Shown here: positions 6,010 to 10,017 of the stretch, in pieces
How the letters are laid out: every line of letters begins with the position of its first letter
Position numbering within the stretch: the first letter of the stretch is position 1
Origin: Halobacteriales archaeon QS_9_67_15
GTDB taxonomy: Archaea > Halobacteriota > Halobacteria > Halobacteriales > Haloarculaceae
Reading direction: 5' to 3'
Assembly: GCA_003023165.1 (NCBI GenBank)
Contig: PXSD01000045.1
Span: 1-10,017, forward strand
Length of the DNA: 10,017 bases
Notes under the pieces: model-generated
The model's database searches: none
What the model was told of the DNA's origin: nothing
The model's input: the letters and a program-made list of their open reading frames with translations, nothing else
Made by a program: the position numbers and the translations under genes

Positions 6010-7476
6010 CTACTGCTGTGTCAGTCGGACGAGCACGTCGTCGCGTTCAGTCGGGAACTCGCCCTCGGCGCGGCCGTCGCGGTTGGACGTGATGATGTAG
6101 ATCTCGCCGTCGGGCGACTGCTCGACGTGGCGGACGCGGCCGAGTTCGTCCTGCATCGTCGTGTGGACAGTCGCCACGTACTCGTCGTCGGACCAGTCGC
6201 CGGTGACCTGGTCGTAGGCGTTCTCTGCGGGCGGGAGGTCGCCGCCCTGGGGCGTCACCGTCGTGACAAGTAACTGCTGACTGATGAGTCCGCCGGTGAC
6301 CATTCGGTTTTTCAGCGCCGGGACCTCCTCCCCCGTGTAGAATAGCGATCCGGTCGGAGCGAGGCTCTGCCCGCCCGTGTTGAAAAGGGGTGAATGGAAT
6401 CCGCTTTCCGGGTAGTTCTCGGGTTTGAACACCTCGGGCCAGCTGTAGTTGTCGCCGGGGACGAGCCGGTTGATCTCGTCGCGTCCAGTGGGGCCGTGTT
6501 CGGAGTTGACCGGCGTGCCGTCGGGGAGCCAGACGACCCCCTGTGGGTTGCGGTGGCCGTACGTGAACACTCGCGGGTCGGCGTCGTCACCGATATCGGG
6601 GTTGTCCGATGCCGGCTCCCCCGACGGTGTCACGCGGAGGATCTTCCCCGCGAGACTGCCCGGGTCCTGTGCCGCCTCGGGCTGGCCGCCGTCGCCGCAG
6701 GTGACCCAGAGGTAGTTCCGCGGACCGAACGTGACCCGCCCGCCGTTGTGGTAGTTGTTCGCCGGTATCTCGTCGACGACCGTCTCGACTGGCGTCCCCG
6801 GTTCGTCGGAGTCCACGTCGAACCCGCTCACCTTGTTGTACTTCTCGCCGTCGCCGTTCGTGTACGTGTAGTAGACGAAAATGCGGGATGGATCGGGGTA
6901 GCTCGGGTGGACTGCGATCCCGAGCGTCCCGCCCTCGCCTCCCTTTACCCACCACGGGCGCTCGTCGGACCCGGGTTCGAGGGAGCCGGCGTCGATGGCC
7001 TCCGTCGGTTCCGCGACTGTCTTCACCTCGTCGCCGTCCAGTCGGAGCACGCGACCCACGCGTTCGGTGAGGAACATGTCGCCGTCCGGCGTGAACGCGA
7101 TGTCCCAGGGCACTTCGAGGTTCTCGACGAGCACCTCGGCCTCCAGCGTCGCCACCAGCGGCGAGGTCGTCGGCACCTCCCACTCCGGGTCGTACTCCGA
7201 CCACTCCGCGAGCGGTCGACCGACGGCCGAATCGGTCGGCGTCGCGTCGGTCGGCGTCCCGTCGCTCCCGTCGGTGTCGCCGTCGCTCGTCGCTCCGTCG
7301 CCGCCGTCCGTGCCGTCGCCACCGGCCGAACTCCCGTCCGCGCCGTCACCGCCGGACGAGCCAGTGTCCGTCGAACAGCCGGCGACACCGGCGACGCCCG
7401 CAGCGGTCACTGCGAGAAAGCGGCGGCGCGACCGGAGCGTCTCGCCCGCGCCGCAGTCCGTCGAGTCTCCGTCCAT
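6010..7476 (-). CDS. PQQ-dependent sugar dehydrogenase family (glucose/sorbosone dehydrogenase), Tat lipoprotein
   Basis: A 488-residue extracytoplasmic protein. The N-terminus has a twin-arginine signal, SRRRFL at about 16-21, a hydrophobic stretch and the lipobox V-A-G-C with Cys34, so it should be exported folded and lipid-anchored. A Gly/Ser/Asp/Thr-rich tether of about 60 residues follows. The rest is the six-bladed propeller of the glucose/sorbosone dehydrogenase family: VPWDIAFTPDGDMFLTERVG, then NYHNGGRVTFGPRNYLWVTC (its His matches the catalytic-base position in soluble glucose dehydrogenase), then GHRNPQGVVWLPDG, SEHGPTGRDEINRL and PGDNYSWPEV. Members oxidise sugars or related compounds with PQQ; the substrate here cannot be told. 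The open frame runs upstream to 8241, but the Tat signal fixes the start at the ATG at 7476. It begins 11 bases after the ecfT stop, so co-transcription with the biotin transporter genes is likely. Motif copy 3 follows the stop. Confidence 0.9.
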   Translation of the reverse strand: MDGDSTDCGAGETLRSRRRFLAVTAAGVAGVAGCSTDTGSSGGDGADGSSAGGDGTDGGDGATSDGDTDGSDGTPTDATPTDSAVGRPLAEWSEYDPEWEVPTTSPLVATLEAEVLVENLEVPWDIAFTPDGDMFLTERVGRVLRLDGDEVKTVAEPTEAIDAGSLEPGSDERPWWVKGGEGGTLGIAVHPSYPDPSRIFVYYTYTNGDGEKYNKVSGFDVDSDEPGTPVETVVDEIPANNYHNGGRVTFGPRNYLWVTCGDGGQPEAAQDPGSLAGKILRVTPSGEPASDNPDIGDDADPRVFTYGHRNPQGVVWLPDGTPVNSEHGPTGRDEINRLVPGDNYSWPEVFKPENYPESGFHSPLFNTGGQSLAPTGSLFYTGEEVPALKNRMVTGGLISQQLLVTTVTPQGGDLPPAENAYDQVTGDWSDDEYVATVHTTMQDELGRVRHVEQSPDGEIYIITSNRDGRAEGEFPTERDDVLVRLTQQ

Positions 7477-7487
7477 GTCGATTCCTA

Positions 7488-8231
7488 TTACCCGACCGGA
7501 ATGAATCTTCCGGGTACGAGAGTGAGCAGCGGAGTGCAGGCCAGTCCGACACCCAGCGCCGCCACCACGTAGTCCCGCCGGCGGAATCGGAGTGTGGGAA
7601 GTGTCGGGTTCCACGCGAAACAGCGCGCGCGGAGCGCGACCGAGAGGCGGTCTGCCCGCGTGAACGCCCGCGAGAGCCCCCCGATGCCGACGAGTCGCGC
7701 CCGGTCGACGAGTGACCGCGGGTCGCCGAGCCGCGCCCGCATCGCGTCCAGTATCGCCGTCAGGTCGCTCCGGAGCAGCGGGACGAAGCGGACCGTCAGC
7801 GCCATCCCGACGCCGAGCAACTGTCCGACTCGACCGGGGACGTGGCGCTGGACCGCGGCCCGCGTCTCGCGGACGGGCGTCGTCCGCACGTAGGCTGCGC
7901 CCACGAAGAAGACGAGGGCGACCCGGAGCGCCGTCAGCGTCGGTTCGACTGCCTGGCCGGGCGCGAATCGCGGCCGAGTCAGCGAGACCGCGGCGAGGAC
8001 CGGGCCGCTCGCCAGGATGGCGAACACGAACCAGTACGCGCGGAGCACGCGGACTGGAGAGACCCGCGACAGGGCCAACGCGACCGTCGCGACCACCGCG
8101 AGGCCGGCCAGCCACCGGGGAGCGAGACTCGCGACCGCCGCGAGGGAGAAGCCGACCTGGAACGCGAGCTTCGCTCGCGCGTCGAGACTGTGAACCAGCG
8201 TGTCGCCGGGTCGATACGCGATAGTCGACAC
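7488..8231 (-). CDS. bioN: ECF transporter transmembrane subunit EcfT (BioN-type)
   Basis: EcfT couples the ATPase subunit to the substrate-binding S component in an energy-coupling-factor importer. The 247-residue protein is of family length, with about five hydrophobic helices and the N-terminal block HSLDARAKL typical of the CbiQ/EcfT family. The two cytoplasmic coupling helices that normally end in Ala-Arg-Gly are recognisable at about 164-168 (MRARL) and 199-204 (LRARCF), where the Gly is replaced by Leu and Cys. The start is GTG at 8231, six bases after the ecfA stop, so the genes are translated from one message. BioN is named by linkage to BioY. The last helix runs almost to the C-terminus (about 220-241). 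Confidence 0.88.
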   Translation of the reverse strand: MSTIAYRPGDTLVHSLDARAKLAFQVGFSLAAVASLAPRWLAGLAVVATVALALSRVSPVRVLRAYWFVFAILASGPVLAAVSLTRPRFAPGQAVEPTLTALRVALVFFVGAAYVRTTPVRETRAAVQRHVPGRVGQLLGVGMALTVRFVPLLRSDLTAILDAMRARLGDPRSLVDRARLVGIGGLSRAFTRADRLSVALRARCFAWNPTLPTLRFRRRDYVVAALGVGLACTPLLTLVPGRFIPVG

Positions 8232-8237
8232 GAGCGG

Positions 8238-8942
8238 TCACTCCACGGGGAGGTCGACGTCGAGGCCGGCGAGTCGGTCGCGCACCGCTTCGAGCGGACC
8301 GTCCGCCACGACTCGTCCGTCCGAGAGGGCGACCACTCGGTCGGCGCGGGACGCCAGACCACGCAGGTCGTGGGTGACGACCACGACCGCCGTCCCGTCG
8401 TCGTTGAGCGCGTCCAGTCGAGACAGGACGGAGTCGCGCGCCCGCCGATCGAGTCCCGCGAGCGGTTCGTCGAGCACGAGATGGGCCGGCTCCATCGCCA
8501 GCGCACCGGCGATGGCGACGCGGGCCTGTTGCCCGCCGGAGAGCGCGTGGACGCGCTCGTCCTCGAAGCCCGACAGTCCGACCGCCGCGAGCGCGTCGTC
8601 GACCCGACGGTCGATCTCCTCGTGCGAGAGGCCGAGGTTCTCCGGACCGAACGCGACGTCTGCGCCGACCGTCGAGGCCACCAACTGGTCGCGCGGGTGC
8701 TGGAACACCATCCCGACCGCGGTCCTGGCGGCGACCGGGTTCTCGGTCGCCGACACACCGTCGACCGCGACTGTGCCCCCGTCAGGCTCGGCGAGGGCGT
8801 TGAAGTGGCGCACCAGCGTGGTCTTGCCCGAGCCGTTCGGCCCGACGACGAGGACGAACTCGCCGTCGTCGACGGAGAGGGAGACGCCGTCGAGCGCGAC
8901 CGCGTCCCCGTAGCGGTGGGTCAGGTCGTCGACCTCGATCAT
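8238..8942 (-). CDS. bioM: ECF transporter ATP-binding subunit EcfA (BioM-type)
   Basis: The ATPase that powers biotin import. All ABC motifs are present in 234 residues: Walker A GPNGSGKTT (34-42), Q-loop Gln81 in FQHPRDQL, signature LSGGQQ (134-139), Walker B LVLDEP (155-160, catalytic Glu159), D-loop GLD and switch His191 in VTHD. The FQHPRDQL and ADVAFGPENLG segments are typical of ECF/cobalt-type ATPases. Only one ATPase gene is present, so it should act as a homodimer, as in BioMNY systems. The start ATG at 8942 is four bases after the bioY stop and the stop is six bases before ecfT. Confidence 0.95.
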   Translation of the reverse strand: MIEVDDLTHRYGDAVALDGVSLSVDDGEFVLVVGPNGSGKTTLVRHFNALAEPDGGTVAVDGVSATENPVAARTAVGMVFQHPRDQLVASTVGADVAFGPENLGLSHEEIDRRVDDALAAVGLSGFEDERVHALSGGQQARVAIAGALAMEPAHLVLDEPLAGLDRRARDSVLSRLDALNDDGTAVVVVTHDLRGLASRADRVVALSDGRVVADGPLEAVRDRLAGLDVDLPVE

Positions 8943-8946
8943 CGGC

Positions 8947-9546
8947 TCACGCGCCGGCCGCGGACCGTTCGAGGGCGAGTTCCCCGCTTCGGACCAACCC
9001 GAGCGTCACGGCGATCTTGACGAGGTCGCCCGGCAGGAAGATCAACATGCCGATCTCGACCGCGCCTGCGAAGTCGTACGGGCTGTTGACCGCGAGCCAC
9101 GGGACGCCCACGGCGTAGATGAGCGCCAGCCCGGCCAGCAGCGCACCCGCCTGCAGGGACACCGAGACGTCCGACAGCGGGCGCGGGTCGAGCGACCGGT
9201 GGACGACCGCACCGATCAGGACCGCCGCCAGCAGGAACCCGATCAGGTACCCACCGGTCGGGCCCGCGATCACCTGCAGACCGCCCGTCGCGTTCGAGAA
9301 CACCGGTGCGCCGGCCGCCCCGACGAGCAGGTACAGCGCCATCGACAGCCCGCCCCAGCGCGGCCCGAGCAGGAGCCCGGCGAAGTACACGCCGAACACC
9401 TGAAACGAGACCGGTGCCGGCAGGCCCGGCAGCGGGATCGACACTTGGGCGAACGCCGCCGTCAGCGCCGCCAGCATCGCCGCGAACGCCAGGTTCCGGA
9501 CGGCGTCGTCGCCGACCAGCTCCACCGAATCGTAGTCCTGTGCCAT
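8947..9546 (-). CDS. bioY: Biotin-specific S component BioY
   Basis: The membrane substrate-binding subunit that captures biotin. The 199 residues hold about six helices and the BioY hallmarks: PLPGLPAPVSFQVFGVYFAG, LLGPRWGG, YLLVGAAGAPVFSNATGGL and IAGPTGGYLIGF. The start is set at the ATG at 9546. The open frame extends nine codons further to a TTG at 9573, but that TTG lies inside the TATA-like box at 9571-9578, which is 28 bases before the ATG and fits leaderless transcription. It heads the minus-strand cluster bioY, bioM, bioN and sugar dehydrogenase with gaps of 4, 6 and 11 bases. No biotin synthesis genes are in the window. A specific regulator site was not recognised. Confidence 0.95.
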   Translation of the reverse strand: MAQDYDSVELVGDDAVRNLAFAAMLAALTAAFAQVSIPLPGLPAPVSFQVFGVYFAGLLLGPRWGGLSMALYLLVGAAGAPVFSNATGGLQVIAGPTGGYLIGFLLAAVLIGAVVHRSLDPRPLSDVSVSLQAGALLAGLALIYAVGVPWLAVNSPYDFAGAVEIGMLIFLPGDLVKIAVTLGLVRSGELALERSAAGA

Positions 9547-9570
9547 GTCTCTCCCTGCACCGTCAACCGG

Positions 9571-9578
9571 CAAATAGA
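9571..9578 (-). promoter_or_regulatory. Probable TATA box of the bioY operon
   Basis: On the minus strand this reads TCTATTTG, centred about 28 bases before the bioY ATG at 9546. Just upstream, at 9583-9596, GTTCACAGAGTGCC shows no clear palindrome. Confidence 0.55.
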
Positions 9579-9657
9579 CTCTGGTTCACAGAGTGCCCGG
9601 AGTCGTCGCGCTCGCTCCGGCGCGGGGAGTCACTGTCGACGCGTCCCCAGTCGGGCT

Positions 9658-9807
9658 ATGGAACACGTCACCGTCCAGGACGCACGGGTCTCCGCGCTCG
9701 GACTCGGGACGTGGTTCGAGCTCACCGAGCGCGAACGCGACCGGATCGCCCGCCCTTCCGTCGCGAAGTCCTCCGCGCTGTTCCTCCGCAACGAGATGGG
9801 GATCTGA
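9658..9807 (+). pseudogene. Aldo/keto reductase relic, N-terminus joined to C-terminal fragment
   Basis: A 49-codon open frame. Residues 1-19 (MEHVTVQDARVSALGLGTW) match the first strand pair of NADPH-dependent aldo/keto reductases, which normally run to 260-330 residues. Residues 20-30 (FELTERERDRI) resemble the helix near the C-terminus of the same family. The roughly 200 residues between, including the catalytic Tyr, Lys and His, are missing. The simplest reading is one large in-frame deletion; a chance likeness of the second segment cannot be excluded. The last 18 residues are not recognised. The frame stays open past the TGA at 9805 as far as 9918. No TATA-like box was seen at the expected place, so expression is doubtful. 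Confidence 0.5.
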
Positions 9808-10017
9808 GAGAAGCGGGTGAGCAGTGCAGTGGCGCGCGCCGTCGAGCGATGCGAGGTCGACTGGAAAGAGACCTCGATGCGAACGGGGAGCGCGCGACCC
9901 GTGAGCGTCTCGTCGTGAGACGGCGTCGCGCGAGGGACGAGCATCGGAGCGAGCGGAGTGAGCGAGAAGCGCAGTCGGTTGGGGAGGTGTGTGGCGCGGT
10001 GCTGTGGCGGTGTGGGG
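9808..10017. other. Right-edge non-coding stretch with small hairpins
   Basis: No gene is recognised. It contains inverted repeats at 9852-9858 with 9870-9876 (seven pairs) and 9906-9911 with 9917-9922 (six pairs), and a GAGCGAGCGGAGTGAGCGAG-type run near 9945-9965, a simple-sequence style common between haloarchaeal genes. The stretch reaches the window edge, so part of a gene beyond it cannot be excluded. Confidence 0.4.

Noticed and set aside
4840..6273. Long plus-strand open frame through copy B, the zincin-like gene and beyond
   Set aside because: Arg/Pro-rich translation typical of a shadow in GC-rich DNA; the 5093 frame has the family blocks and HExxH motif.
7477..8241. Upstream extension of the sugar dehydrogenase frame by 255 codons
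   Set aside because: It overlaps ecfT in another frame, is Arg/Pro/Gly-rich like an antisense-frame shadow, and the Tat signal peptide begins only at the ATG at 7476.

Overview
The window reads as chromosome of a halophilic archaeon (class Halobacteria). GC content is high, codon third positions are strongly G/C, soluble proteins are rich in Asp and Glu, several genes have a TATA-like box about 28 bases before the start codon (leaderless style), and one secreted protein is a Tat lipoprotein. No rRNA, tRNA or CRISPR array was found.

Layout. Bases 1-229 hold the right part of an interspersed repeat element (copy A) and one copy of a 27-base motif. A nine-helix membrane protein with a C-x-C-C motif (249-1427, minus) is divergent from a MATE-family exporter gene (1566-2940, plus) that is broken by an internal deletion plus frameshift. 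Next comes gatB (3049-4539, minus), convergent with the MATE gene. The 553 bases between gatB and the next gene carry a second, complete-looking copy of the repeat element (copy B, about 4596-5042). It has inverted terminal repeats, a long RNA-like hairpin and a string of perfect short-loop palindromes. A putative zincin-type protein (5093-5893, plus) follows, convergent with a Tat-lipoprotein PQQ-type sugar dehydrogenase (6010-7476, minus). A 78-base inverted repeat built from two copies of the 27-base motif lies between them. The sugar dehydrogenase is the last gene of a tight minus-strand cluster headed by bioY, then ecfA/bioM and ecfT/bioN (9546 down to 7488), which encodes an ECF-type biotin importer. 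The right edge has a 49-codon relic of an aldo/keto reductase and about 210 bases without a recognisable gene.

How the genes work together. BioY, BioM and BioN should form one membrane complex for biotin uptake. GatB is one subunit of the tRNA-dependent amidotransferase; its partners GatA and GatC are not in this window. The two gene relics and the repeat copies suggest a region with some decay and mobility around conserved chromosomal genes.

The least ordinary material is non-coding: (1) the 27-base motif, present three times, each just after a stop codon and in the same orientation relative to the gene; (2) the structured repeat family, seen twice; (3) the array of unrelated perfect palindromes inside it.
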